In this document: piece by piece, positions 24,086-36,596 of the stretch | Numbering within the stretch: the stretch's first letter is position 1 | How the letters are laid out: each line of letters begins with the position of its first letter | Assembly: GCA_963082975.1 (NCBI GenBank) | Contig: OY720344.1 | Span: 79,844,053-79,908,052, forward strand | Source: Labia minor | Lineage: Eukaryota; Arthropoda; Insecta; Dermaptera; Spongiphoridae | Length of the DNA stretch: 64,000 bases | Direction: 5' to 3' | The notes under the pieces: generated by a model | The model's database searches: none | What the model was told of the DNA's origin: nothing | What the model saw: only the letters and a program-made list of their open reading frames with translations | Position numbers and translations under genes: made by a program

Positions 24086-24599
24086 GTGTTTGTTACAAAA
24101 TAAATTTAATTTGACATAAGCGTGGTTCGTATTTAAAACAATGAAATATGTTTTCAAATAAATAACAATAGCATAGTCATTGTATTGATACTGAATTGGT
24201 CTTATTTTTATTAAATAAAATTAATTATTTTTTAATACTAAATAATTTATTATAAATAATTTGTCATGATAAATATTTTATTTTTGATAAAATTTTGATC
24301 ATTTCCGTGAATAAACTTGTTATTTTACAATCAATGCGATTGTATTATTGTCACCAATAAAATCTTTTCAACCCTCTAGGTTTCTTTATCTTTAAAGACT
24401 TTAGAATATTAAATTATGAATTTATATGATATTATATGTGTTTAATGGCGTCTCTACACTGTTCGACCTATTTAATTGAATTTTTGTAAGTAAATTAAAA
24501 ACTACCAAAAAACGATACCAGTGTTTTTGAAAAAAAATTTAAAATCAAAATTGAATTATGTATCATTATTTTAGAAGTTTTTGGAAAGAATGAAATTAT

Positions 24600-24710
24600 T
24601 TAAATAACATTTCGATTATCATTAATCATTAAATTTATTTTTAAATTAAGATAAAAAAAATTGTTTACTTATATTGATAGACAAACAAACAAACAAATCG
24701 AGTGAACAAC
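24600..24710 (+). repeat. Direct repeat pair, unit 2
   Basis: Second member of the pair: ACATTTCGATTATCATTAAT, AAATTGTTTACTTATATTGA, then GACAAACAAACAAACAAATC and GAGTGAA. Confidence 0.6.
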
Positions 24711-25624
24711 CTCAAGCAGAGGTTCCAACTACAACAAAAAACTTTCATTATATTATAAATTTTATTTTTATATTTATTTTAAGAATTTGGTGGGTTTTGA
24801 TTTCTCGTCTCAATTTTGTAGCTTACGACTTTACCAGTTGATTTTGTTTTTATTCCAAAAATTCATTTTTCAAATTAACTAAAAAAATATTATTTTATTT
24901 AGAAAATTTTTTTTAGAATATATAATCTTGTAACCAAAAATTTTAAATTCTTAGAGAAAAATATAAAATACAATATTTGAACTAAGATATTATTTACGTA
25001 ATAATTATGTTATCTAAAGTTTATATAAAGTTGCAAGTACCTAGCACAAATTCAAGTTAATTTAATTTTACTTTAATGGTAGAATCAAATATACAGGTAG
25101 AGCCATTAAACAAACAATTTTCAATTGGAGGAATTTGAAGTTCTTTTATTATAGGAAACAATTTTAGAAGAGCCAATATTACCATCCAGTAAAGGACGTA
25201 ATACACAGAGTTGTTTAAAACGAGGGTTTTTATTCATTTTGACAGTATATGGCCTTTGCTTTTCATAACTAATATCATTTCTGACAAAAAAATCATAGAA
25301 TATAATGAGCTTTGTGCTAAGTGGACCGAAACCATGTAAAATTTTAACTTACATACATATATACCTACATATATATATATATATATGAAATATTCAACCA
25401 CATGTTCTAATTCACTCAGATGGAAATACGCTAGAGATTAATGAAGTTGAATCACTTTTTGTGATATACTATAATATATTTTAATACAAATTAATCAAAA
25501 TTACTCGTTCAGACTTAATTAATATTTTATTTTTAAAATTGACTAAAAACATAACCTCTGTGATAGTATATATAATCGATTAAGGCTATCTATGTCAAAA
25601 TTATGATGATAATATATAATATTT

Positions 25625-25669
<45 letters not shown>

Positions 25670-28394
25670 CATAAGAATATATTTTTTTTAAGGTACCTTG
25701 TCCCTTTTGGAGTCATCATCATGACTAGGATAGCCTTAGACACTGCTTAGCCATGATTTTCCTTGAGAATGTTAATGCGGTGTTTTCCCGTTGCCTTCCA
25801 CAATAAGAATAATAGATAAATAAAATATAAATAATAACTTATATTCGTATATTCAGAGAAAAGGAATGAAGTACATTTCCAATAAAAACAACTTTGATTT
25901 TGTATTTTTTTCAAAGAGGATTTTTGACGCTCTTCTGAATGTCTATCTATCTATCAATAAATGGAGGGGGGGTGAGTAAACGCTATAGTGTTTACGAAGT
26001 TTGTACGATTAAAATCCAATTTAGTAAATATGTTAGAGATTAATTTCAAATGACAAAAACAGTCTCTAAAATGAATAGATAATGAGATCATAACTACTGA
26101 AAGCGATAAGAAAACTTTTCAAAATTAATATCCATTATCAAAGATCTCAAACATGATAAAAGACATGGCATAAATAATATGAGACCTTTATTAGTTTAAT
26201 TTAGTTTATTGAATTTTCATAAAAGATGATATGAGGGTGAATGTACTTACAAAAAGTATAACAAAATAATTTACAGAGAAATTGAGAAATACATTTTTGA
26301 AATTTGAAATTATCCTATAATAAGATATAGTTTATGGTATAAATGGGAAGATCAAAGTTTATACATGAAACTACTAGTTAAATAGATGATATAACAATTA
26401 ATACTGAGAGATTTCTTGTATTTAATTATGTCTTTCGGAGGTGGAAAAATTATAAAACCCCTAAAGTTTATTCTTTATATATTAATCTCTTTTAATTTTA
26501 TTTTTTCCTGAAAAACTTTCACTGTCTGAATTTTAGTTATCATTAAAATTAATCATCATTGTTTCAAAATAAAAACGATTCTTATTAAGTGAGTTTTGAA
26601 AAACAAAAAGAAAAATGATCATCCAACTACATCATCAACTTTTAGCAAGGTTCAAGGGTTTTCCTAATCATTTATCTTTTTAAAGTTACATTATATATAT
26701 ACATATATATATATATATTAGAAACCGAGGATTTGATACGGATTAAAGTTAATTATAAAAAGCAAATACCTCAAGGGGATTCAATTTTCTAGAAATGTAA
26801 TGGAATGGATTTCAAATATTAAAACCGAATGAATAGTATACCAGAAAAAAATTTTAAGTAAGATTTTAATTAATTCAGCTGGAAGTGAAATTTTTTTTTA
26901 ATTTCTTTTGGTTTTGTTCATTGGACTATCTTATCAAAAAGTGTTTTTAGGGTGTTCACCATGTGTAATAAAAAAATAAAATCATATCAAATTAATTTTA
27001 TACCTTGGTCTTCCATCCTTACATGTAAAATAAAGTTAATATCTTCTTCGGTCTCTCGTTTTAATTATAAAAGATATAACCAAAAAAAATATATATTTTT
27101 TCCTGTTTTAATTCTAATTTTTTTGGCTTTGTTTATTTTTATATTCATATACGTGTATTATTAAATTTACTATCAATGGTTTCATATTTACATATATTTC
27201 AAAAAAATAAAATATTTATATATAGATAGGTTTTTTGAAAAAATAAATAAATAAAATGAATTTAATCTAAATATCGAGCTTCTCTAAAAGTATAAAAAGA
27301 GAGAACGATCAAAAGAAGAGATTTATCACATGACTGCATTTTTCAATCAATAAAAAAAGCAACAGTGTGGGAATATTTTTACAGGGATTCAAGGGTAATC
27401 CGATATTGTTTTTAGTATAATAAATGTGGTGAACCAATGAGTTAGAAATTATTGGTAATAAGCTTTAATTAATTGATGAAAACATATTGAAATGAATGAC
27501 ACGTTTTATTATTATTTCCAAAATTTTTATGTTAATTTTTTAAGGTTATTTTAAAATCCATTTTTGGCTTATTATTATCAATTACATTCATTGATTAATG
27601 GATAATCTATAATTAGATCCACTTTCAAATAAGAAAATAGAATAAAATGAATAAAGAAATTTTATATAAAATTTACAAATGGTTATTATAAAAATTCAGA
27701 TAATAAAAAAAATATTCTCTTCCAATCTCAATTTTTTGATTAATAACTTCAACAGATTATACTAAATTCGAGTATGGAATGAACATGAAAACAAGGGATC
27801 AAGGCTTACCAAGTTCAAAAATTTATAAAAGTATATGATTAATGATTTCAGACACATACAAACATTAATTTATTTTAAATTATTAATCATTTCGATTTAA
27901 TAAAAAATCATTATAATGTATATTGGATGTATGTGTATTGGAATCAATTAAAGATAAGAATGTAGTGTGTTTCATTAATGATTAATATATTTTAAATAAG
28001 TAAAATGAAAAAACAAATACTAATTTCTTAGTATTTTGTGAACAAACGGCAGCGTTTGTATAGTATATTATATTTACTGTTCTATAATTTAAATTTTTAC
28101 CAACACGAGTAATCAATTTATTGATCAAGATATAAATCCTTATTCAACTGGTTCAATCCAAAAACAAATGATCAATATCCTGAAGTCAATAGATTTAAGC
28201 ATTCGTTGAAACATTTTAGTTTATTTTTTAAGTTTAAAACAGATAAACATTTATATATATGAAACATTTTAATCAATTGGAAACTAACACCCCTATTTGA
28301 ATTTAAATTATCCTACTTAATAAATATTTATGTATGTTTGTATTTAAGTGTTTAGTTTTAGTTTTACAAAATAAATCCGATAGCTTTGTCTGAA

Positions 28395-28935
28395 CTATCT
28401 ATCTATCTATCTCTGTGGCTCTACAGAACTCAAAAGTTCTTGATCGCAGCAACATTTCTCAAAGTATCCCTATCCTGACTGATAACCATCCAACTCCTAC
28501 CCTCTCCCATCTCTCTCATGTCCGTTCCTACATTGTTCACCCACTCGGTCCTTGGTTTTCCAAGCGGACGTTTCCCAATGGGTCTCCCCTCCATTATATT
28601 TTTCGCCATTCTTTCCTCTCCAATTCTAGCCACGTGCTCTGCTTATTGCAGTCTACTCGATTTTATAACCCTAACTATGTCTGGAGATGCTTAGCGGTCC
28701 TGCAATTTCTCATTATGCAAACTCCGCCATTCACCGGTTACCTCATCTAGCCCATTTAGCCCATAAATGCTGCGAAGAATACTTTAAATCTACTCTCGTC
28801 TCCCAGGGTTATAGACCATGCCTCACACCCATATACAACCGGCCAAATAATTCTTTTATATATTTTGATTTTGATCCCTTTTGATAATAGTTTTGACGAG
28901 ATAAGCTCCGTTACTGCATGATATTAGGCTGAACA
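28395..28935 (-). pseudogene. RTE-like LINE 3' tail (copy L2)
   Basis: Minus-strand translation recovers, in pieces, TELISSKLLSKGIKIKIYKR, VVYGCEAWSITLGDESRFKV, RIGEERMAKNIMEGRPIGKR and PLGKPRTEWVNNVG. These are the linker and C-terminal tail of an RTE-related reverse transcriptase. A deletion removes the segment between ESRFKVF and the AAFMG remnant. At the 3' side the plus strand reads CTATCTATCTATCTATCTCT (about 28396), the complement of a GATA-type tail. The palm domain is absent and several frameshifts occur, so it is a dead fragment closely related to L1, L3 and L4. Plus-strand open frames here are shadows. Confidence 0.82.
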
Positions 28936-30770
28936 ATTATTTAAAAAATATTAATTTAGCTATACTAACGTACTATTTTTCCAATAAAATTTTCTGTAAA
29001 TTTAGATTTACATTTTTCCAAATAAAATGAATATTTAATGTATTTTAATTACTTAAATTATTGGTATTTGTTATGAATTTTAAATAATGGTTAAACAAAT
29101 AGAAAAATACACTGAACACAGCTTTTTTTATTTCTAATAGGAATGGTTAATACATTTTTTTAATAAATATATTTTTATAACTTGACATTTCGATTATTTT
29201 TATTTAATTAATCAAGTTTACAATAAAAAAGTTTTTTTTGTGAAATGAAAAAAGCATTTGATGGCTTGATGATATATTCTTAAATAATTATGATTATTAA
29301 CTAATGAAAAGATTTCATCTTAATTAAAACAACTATAAGTAATTAATGTCAACATTTCCTTATAATTTCAGACAATCTATTATTCGAATTATTTTTTTTT
29401 TAAATTTTAATACTAGTATTTAATGTTGGATTATTTTTTAATATTAAAAATAAATGACAACAGATTATTTAAAAAAGTAAAAAAAAAAAACGATTAGATC
29501 TCAAAGAAATAAAAATAAAGATATAAGATAAATGTACATTTTTATCTAACGAGGAATTTAAAGGTTTATTACTTTTTTAAATAAAATCGTATTAATTAAT
29601 TAACGATAATACTTTTATCACTAATTTATTATTATAGATTATTAATAATTATATTTAATATCCCTTAAAGTATATACCTGAAAAAAAAATATTTATTTTG
29701 ATTAATTATTTAAGAAGTAATAATTATTTGAGAATATTTCTCTCCTAGGTTCTTAAATGACTTGAAAAAGTTATACCTATTTTAGTTTTGCTGCATAACA
29801 CTCAAGTTTCTTAGACTATGTTTCTAATAAACATATATAAAACCTCTGTAAGACTCAGTAGTGACATCATTTATTCCGTAGAGTTTAAAAAACCAATATT
29901 AAAAAATCTCTAAAGCAATTTTAACATTAATTAGAAAATTAATTGCTAAATATTAACACAAATGTATTTTTTAGAAATGAACGAAATCAAATTATCAATA
30001 TCTTAGTAGTAGTAGTAGTAGTTATCTGGTTATTTTCCAAGATTTTATACAAGATACAAAAAGAAATTCAAATTCAAATTATATATAACAAATAATTGAA
30101 TTAGAAACAATATATCTCTAGATGAAAAATAATTTCTAAATAAAATAAACTACAAACTATATGCATTAAACAAGATCGATTCTTAAGTTATGATTTATTT
30201 CTTCTTTTATTTATAGAAGACTTGTAAATAGTATGAAAATCAGTTTGCTGAAAATTCAATTTAGTAAAAAGACTTCCTTCTTTTTTCCAAATTAGATCTA
30301 TCGGATCTTATTTGGGTAATGACTATTTTGTCGCTATTCAGACATACTTTTGAGAGAAATCGATTGCTAAAAGAAGGTCCGAAAGAAAAGGGTATTTCGT
30401 GATTAAAAAACATTTGTCTGTAAACTATAATCATGCATACTTTTAAGAAGATAAGGTGAACAGTGAAAAGAATAACGTATTTGCATGTGTGATGAGAGAA
30501 CCATTTTCTAAGTCAGTTAGGTTTTCAAAAAAAAATAGATTTAGATAATGGAATGAGTACTAATAATTCAATAATAATTCTATCAATTCATGGGATTAGA
30601 GTAGTAGAATATCTTTGTAATTTATCTAATAAAAGACAAGAGGGAAGGAGGTATAGTAAGGAGATAATAGTATTTCAGAATTGGCTCAAAATACGAAGAA
30701 ATATGAATATTACAACAACAGATTTTTGAGTTCAATGGTAGTAAAATTTTTGATCTTTTAACTTTTTAGT
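28936..30770. other. AT-rich sequence, no gene recognised
   Basis: Contains a short (TAG)n run at about 30005-30022. No other element or exon recognised. Confidence 0.45.
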
Positions 30771-30839
30771 TTAGTTTTGGTTATACTCAAAAAATTCTAC
30801 AAAAACAACAACAAAATCTCTGACTTTTCTACGTCCCAC

Positions 30840-31010
30840 ACAAGGATAACGCCTATCAAGCCGGTTATATCAATTATGTGTCCTATGATCCGTAGAACGG
30901 GTTCTATCAACCTTTACCTTGATTTTCTTGATCGGAGGCACTACTTTTTATCAAGTTGCTTCCCAATTTTGATTCCAGAAGCTAGGTTGGGCTATTACAG
31001 TTAACCAAAA
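30840..31010 (+). repeat. Diverged repeat pair, unit 1
   Basis: Shares an ordered series of short blocks with 45896-46062: TATCAAGCCG, TTGATTTTCT versus TATGATTTTCT, CACTAC, TTCCCAATTTTG and AGGTTG. The spacing is similar, which suggests old copies of one unnamed element. An open frame of 75 codons across unit 1 shows no domain. Confidence 0.5.
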
Positions 31011-31851
31011 CCTTACGAGGCGTCCTTCAAAAATTTCTATACTTTAATATAAATTTTTATTCAAAAAAGCCGTTTTTTATTTATATAAAATACACAAGTA
31101 TAGAATATGATTTTATAATAAGTTCCACAAACAACAAAACATTGCTGATAATGAATACTGCTAATAAATAATTCGTTTTATAAAACTGAAATTACTTTAA
31201 TTAAAATTCAAATTCAATATTCATAAATATTAAATAATGATAATTTGGTTTTTAAAATTTGGAATATTTGCTTAATTCGCAAAAAATTTCTAACTAAAGC
31301 TGGTGGAGTAACTACCGAAATGTTCAAATAAATACATGTACAATGTCTCTATGCAAATAAATAACATAATTTTAAAAATCATATTGGATATTTAAATTCC
31401 AATTATCTTTGGATGGTTTATAATTTTTTTATTTTATTTCCAAAAACCAAAATAAACTATTTTTATTTTAAAATTTAATTTAGTTTTTTTTAGTTTAGCG
31501 AAACAAAATTAAACAATTCAATGGTGAAATTTATTATTTCTCCACTAACCAATTTTTACATTTACAATATAATTATTCAGGGTATAATTATAAATTCACA
31601 TGAATTAAATTGAAAATTACTTTTCAATGATTTGAATATAACTGAATTCTCGTGTGATTCGTTTTATCTCTCACCAAATAGAAATTTATAACCAGATAAA
31701 ATGAAATCCCTCTTTCACTTTTTATAGAAAATGTCAAACCAACAAATTATTTTCATACTATTAATGGCGGAGATAATTCAAATAATGTAAACAATTTATA
31801 TATTAATTCTAATTAAAAAAATATATGTGAATATCTGTCTTCTTCTTAACC
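31011..31851. other. AT-rich sequence, no gene recognised
   Basis: Nothing recognised beyond A/T runs. Confidence 0.45.
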
Positions 31852-32403
31852 TTTTTACCGACCGACGATAGTAAGGGAGGTATTGTTTTCACACCAAATT
31901 TCACATGTGGAGATTTTTACATATCTCCACGAATCATGCATTTTCTTAACAGAAAAAGTCTTTTTAGCATGATGTCTGTCTGTCCGTCCGTCCGTCCGTA
32001 TAGATGTGTACAGCCTGAACGGCTCAACGGATTTTGATGAAATTTGGTATATTTACTTAATGCATCAGTGGGATGAATTGATCAACTTTTGGTGCAAATC
32101 CGAAAACCGGAAGTGGTAGTATTAGCGATCGACGATAGGAAGGGAAGGTTTTTTTCACACCAAATTTCACATGAGGAGATTTTTTTATATATCACCACGA
32201 ATCATGCACTTTGTATTGGTTTTATCCTCGGGAAAATCATATTTATTAGTTTTTTCTTGATTTAAAATTATATGACGTCATCCAGCCATTCATGACGTGG
32301 TCTTGCATATATATTATAAATAAAATAAAATTAAAAATGTTTATATTTATTATTTATGTATCCATATCTGTTTTTTATTACATTAATAGATATATTAAAA
32401 TTG
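31852..32403 (+). repeat. Family A copy 5 (truncated at right end)
   Basis: Starts TTTTTACCGACCGACGATAG. It has the (GTCC)n microsatellite at about 31979-31999, TGACGTCA at 32273-32280 and a decayed second site TGACGTGG at 32293-32300. It stops at TATATTAAAATT, where the full copy at 36 kb continues into ATTTGAAATTGTTTCTGTAG. Here unrelated sequence (GCTACACTGGGTCGTCC) follows. Confidence 0.87.
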
Positions 32404-32640
32404 CTACACTGGGTCGTCCACGAACTATCTCTTGGTCGGAACCACCAATTTTGGGCCCCCTTACAAATCTTTTCAAATTTTATCTTTTTCTATTTTGTTT
32501 TAAATAGTCCAGATCTCCAGGTCAGTTCACGCCGATTCAAAGTCCACCTTTCCTATTAAACAACTGAGACCATTACATCTTTTTCTTAAATTTCCATCCC
32601 TTTTGACCCTTGCCCAATTCACCTTTACAAATAAATCATA
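32404..32640. other. Less AT-rich patch at the broken end of family A copy 5
   Basis: CTACACTGGGTCGTCCACGA to CCCTTGCCCAATTCACC. Open in two plus frames for about 70 codons, but no protein is recognised. It may be a different insertion or host sequence exposed by a deletion. Confidence 0.3.
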
Positions 32641-32792
32641 ACAATATATATATATATATATGAAAAAATTATTTTCGATTTGTAAATTAAACAATAGATT
32701 GTAATGTTTATTGATTTATGAATGAAAAAAAGGGAATTGTTTTTGAAAAAGTTGGTTGTGCTGTTGCAATAAGTTGTAAGAGATAAATAAAT

Positions 32793-33154
32793 AAGTTGAC
32801 CTGTGGCCAGGTCCGAACCGACCGACGGTTTGAAGTAAATTAATTAGCAGCTACAGAAACAATTTCAAATAATTTTAATATATCTATTAATGTAATAAAA
32901 AGCACATAGGGATACATAAATAATAAATATAAACATTCATCCCATTAAGTAAATATACCAAATATCATCAAAATCGGTTGAGCCGTTCAGGCTGTACACA
33001 TCTATACGGACGGACGGACGGACGGACAGACATCATGCTAAAAATACTTTTTTCTGTTAAGAAATTGCATGATTTGTGGAGATATGTAAAAATTGTGAAA
33101 TGTGAAATTTGGTGTGAAAACAATACCTCCCTTACTATCGTCGGTCGGTAAAAA
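32793..33154 (-). repeat. Family A copy 6 (internally deleted)
   Basis: Has the TAAGTTGACCTGTGGCCAGG start and the TCGTCGGTCGGTAAAAA end, with (GGAC)n at about 33008-33027. It is missing the CRE-type pair and the first 3' module between roughly 32930 and 32940. Its end touches family B copy 5. Confidence 0.87.
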
Positions 33155-33752
33155 TATGGAGTCTCTCCACTCGACTATCTCACAATTTGAGTTGGATTAA
33201 ATAACATATATTATATTTGAATTCAATTTAATTATTTATAAATTATAAATTAAAATTAATAAATATATATTAAACCAGAGCGTGTTTGGCTCTTTGTTGA
33301 TGGCACCACGTCACGTTCTGGCGCGTGATTTGCAGTGTTAAAAAATTAATTCCGGTTCTTTCAGGGATTCAATCAAGCTGAAAATCTATATATAGTAGTT
33401 TTATACGATTTTTAATCATGTGAAAAACTATCAAACATATATCTTTATTTTTACGGTCACTTTAGAGGAAAAAAATCAAAACGTTGTAGGTAATGACCCT
33501 CTTCCGGTTGAGCTACATTTCTCAAAAGTTGATAGAAAACAATGAATTTTGAATAATGCCCGTGTACCAAATTTCATTACTCTAGCTCAAACCGTTTTTT
33601 CGTAATCTTGTCTACATACACAAACAGACACAGACATTTTTCTCAACCTTAGTGAAAATGATTCAGGGACCTTTAAAACGTATAAAAACATCAAAATCTC
33701 GACATCGAAAAGTTTCGTGATCGCAATACTATCTCTTCCTAGATAGTAAAAA
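33155..33752 (+). repeat. Family B copy 5 (full length)
   Basis: From GGAGTCTCTCCACTCGACTA to ATCTCTTCCTAGATAGTAAAAA. It keeps GGCACCACGTCACG, CTATATATAG and the core, but has only ACATACACAAACAGACACAG where copy 3 has a long CA/TA run. The terminal stem is ACTATCT/AGATAGT. Confidence 0.88.
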
Positions 33753-34998
33753 GAATTGAATCTATATATTACATCTATATTAATTTACTTTTTGAATTTT
33801 CTTAGATAAATTTATATCTGCATAAAAATAATAATTATTATTTTTAATGATTTTTTCAAGGTATTAAAAAATAAAATAAAACAATTGAAAATAATTTTAT
33901 ATAGGGAATAAAAAACAAAAAGAAAAAACAATTTGAAATTAAAATATGATTAAATTTTATTATGGTTTAAAATAAAGTTTATTTTATTATTATTTTTTTA
34001 TGAAAATTCGGTTGAATCAATAACTAATTATAAAAGTTAGCTTAATAACTTATTTTTATTTGTATAACTATTGATTTAATATTTTTCAATAAAATCAACA
34101 TTTTTTTTATTTTAATTTTATTTAAACGGACGTAATTGAATATTGATTTTAGTCTAATAACAAAAAATATAACTTTAATTAATATTTATTATATACTTTT
34201 TTTAAATTCTCAATTTCTTTTCAATTTGGCTTTTAGAATAATTATTAAGTTTTATAAAAAACAAATAAAATAACAATCTCTTTTCTTGATAAATTTCCTT
34301 TCTAATTTCTTACATATTGATGTAATTTTATATATTCGAATCTTAATATATATATATAATATATAATTGCACTATAATTATTACTACTACTTTAATATTT
34401 CTTTTATGGCATTAATATGTACAAATATTTAGGAAATCGGCTGGCAGCCAGCATGAAAAGAGTGGAAAAATTTGTTATTTTCGTTTTCATCAAAATATCA
34501 ACGTTTCCATCACTAATGAGAATCCTTGTCAGGACTTGGTTTGTTATTTTTTGAAAAAGAATGATTTTATTTTTATAAAAAATATATTGCATGACCCGTA
34601 GCTTTAAACTTCCTTGTAGAAAAGCACACAAATTCTATAAATCAGCCAATATTATTATAAAATTTTCTCTAAATATTATAAAACTTATCTCATTTTGAAA
34701 CATTTGTAAAATATTGAATATTTATATTTATTTCAACTTTTATTATATTTTTTTTCTCAAAATTTAAATAGAGCTAATAGATTTAACTGTAACCATTCGT
34801 TAAAATCGTTTACTTTATTTTCTATAACTAAAACTATATTTAAATTAAAAATAAATATTTAATGATAAATAAATTTTATTGAAATGTTCATGGGCATTTC
34901 AATAATTGAACCAGTTTTGAGATTATACGACTATTAACTACAAATATAAGTAATTGAAAAGAATAAATAAGAATATTTTTTTTATATAAATTTGCATT
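33753..34998. other. AT-rich sequence, no gene recognised
   Basis: A 75-codon minus-strand frame (34404-34631) has no domain. Nothing else seen. Confidence 0.45.
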
Positions 34999-35270
34999 AT
35001 TATTAAGAGAATTTTTATTAAAAGACCACATTATTTGTATAAAATTATTTATTAAATTAAAATAATTGTACAACGTTTCAACTGCTTATTCTGCAGTCGT
35101 TTTCAAGTAACCGTACGCCGTAAGCGGTCAGTCCGCTTGAATCGGAGCAAGCGTACGGTTACTTGAAAACGACTGCAGAATAAGCAGTTGAAACGTTGTA
35201 CAATTATTTTAATTTAATAAATAATTTTATACAAATAATGTGGTCTTTTAATAAAAATTCTCTTAATAAT
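34999..35270. repeat. Perfect 120-bp inverted repeat with 32-bp spacer
   Basis: Left arm 34999-35118 and right arm 35151-35270 are exact reverse complements over 120 bp as far as I can read. That includes AT-rich outer parts and the less AT-rich inner part ending ACCGTACGC. The 32-bp spacer contains another small hairpin, AAGCGG-tcagt-CCGCTT. It could be a fold-back/MITE, a fresh inverted duplication or an assembly palindrome. No target duplication is obvious. A minus-strand frame overlapping the left arm is not a gene. Confidence 0.9.
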
Positions 35271-35956
35271 TATCAAAATAACCACAAAAGCTTTAATAAA
35301 TAAATTTGCATTCTTTTTTCTTTATGTCTCTTGAATTAAAGTAATAAGTACTATATTTGAACGACAAACACATTTAATCATTCAAAATTAATTTGTAAGT
35401 TAAAACAATCACTGAGAATGATAAATGATTCACAGTAACTAAATTATAGAGTAATCATATTCATCTTGAAGAAGTGGATGTTGATAAATGGAAATTACAT
35501 TTAATCTTTTAATTCTATTTTATTAAATATAAAAATTTATTGGAAGTCATCAATAATGAAAACAAATTTAAAATATATTAAACCTTATGTTTATGTTTTT
35601 TTTTTGTTAATTTTCATATTACAATTCATAAATATGATAATTGTAGATTTCATAAAAATCTTAAAAACCAAAATTTTTATTTGGCCATTTATAATCATAG
35701 TAAAATATTAAGTAAATATATTCTAAGTATTATATTTAAACAGTGTAGAAATTACAGTTTTCTTTTTAGTCAGTTCACGTGCTCATCCACGCATAAACCA
35801 TAACTTCATAGTCACACCCTCATAAATCATAAGAATTTTTTCAAGCATAAATTAAATTAAATTAATACATTACATTAAGACTGTTTTTAAATTTAAAATA
35901 TCTATAATAAGAACTCTTGTCAATTACATAGCGAACATAGAATAGTAATAGATAAC
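35271..35956. other. AT-rich sequence, no gene recognised
   Basis: No exon or element recognised. Confidence 0.45.
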
Positions 35957-36596
35957 TTTTTACCGACCGACGATAGTAAGGGAGGTATTGTTTTCACACC
36001 AAATTTCACATGTGGAGATTTTTACATATCTCCACGAATCATGCATTTTCTAAACAGAAAAAAGTATTTTTAGCATGATGTCTGTCCGTCCGTCTGTCCG
36101 TCCGTCCGTCCGTATAGATGTGTACAGCCTGAACGGCTCAACGGATTTTGATGAAATTTGGTATATTTACTTAATGCATCAGTGGGATGAATTGATCAAC
36201 TTTTGGTGCAATTCCGGAAACCGGAAGTGGTAGTATTAGCGATCGAAGATAGGAAGGAAAGGGTTATTTTCACACCAAAGGAGATTTTTTTATATATCAC
36301 CACGAATCATGCACTTTGTATTGGTTTTATCCTCGAGAAAAATCATATTTATTAGTTTTTTCTTGATTTAAAATTATATGACGTCATCCAGCCATTCAAG
36401 ACGTCACAGCCTGGTCTTGCATATATATTATAAATAAAATAAAATTAAAAATATTTATATTTATTATTTATGTATCCATATCTGTTTTTTATTACATTAA
36501 TAGATATATTAAAATTATTTGAAATTGTTTCTGTAGCTGGAAATTAATTTATTTCAAACAGTCGGTCGGTTCGGACCTGGCCACAGGTCAACTTAT
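35957..36596 (+). repeat. Family A copy 7 (complete)
   Basis: Best complete copy: TTTTTACCGACCGACGATAG to TCGGACCTGGCCACAGGTCA plus ACTTA. It contains the hairpin GTGGAGAT...ATCTCCAC, the (GTCC)n run (about 36085-36112), the core, CCGGAAACCGGAAGTGGTAG, the second 3' module, and TGACGTCA (36379-36386) with a one-base-changed partner AGACGTCA (36399-36406). Confidence 0.9.

Larger units (their letters stand above)
23443..28394. other. AT-rich sequence, no gene recognised
   Basis: Holds a dispersed direct repeat (23960-24085 and 24600-24710, listed separately), AT microsatellites near 25370, 25629-25668 and 26693-26718, and small AT-driven open frames at 25543-25743 and 26952-27164. No exon recognised. 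Confidence 0.4.

Noticed and set aside
28415-28750. 111-codon plus-strand open frame
   Set aside because: Antisense of the RTE-like LINE tail L2.
30777-31004. 75-codon plus-strand open frame
   Set aside because: It lies on a repeat shared with 45.9 kb, where the frame is broken.
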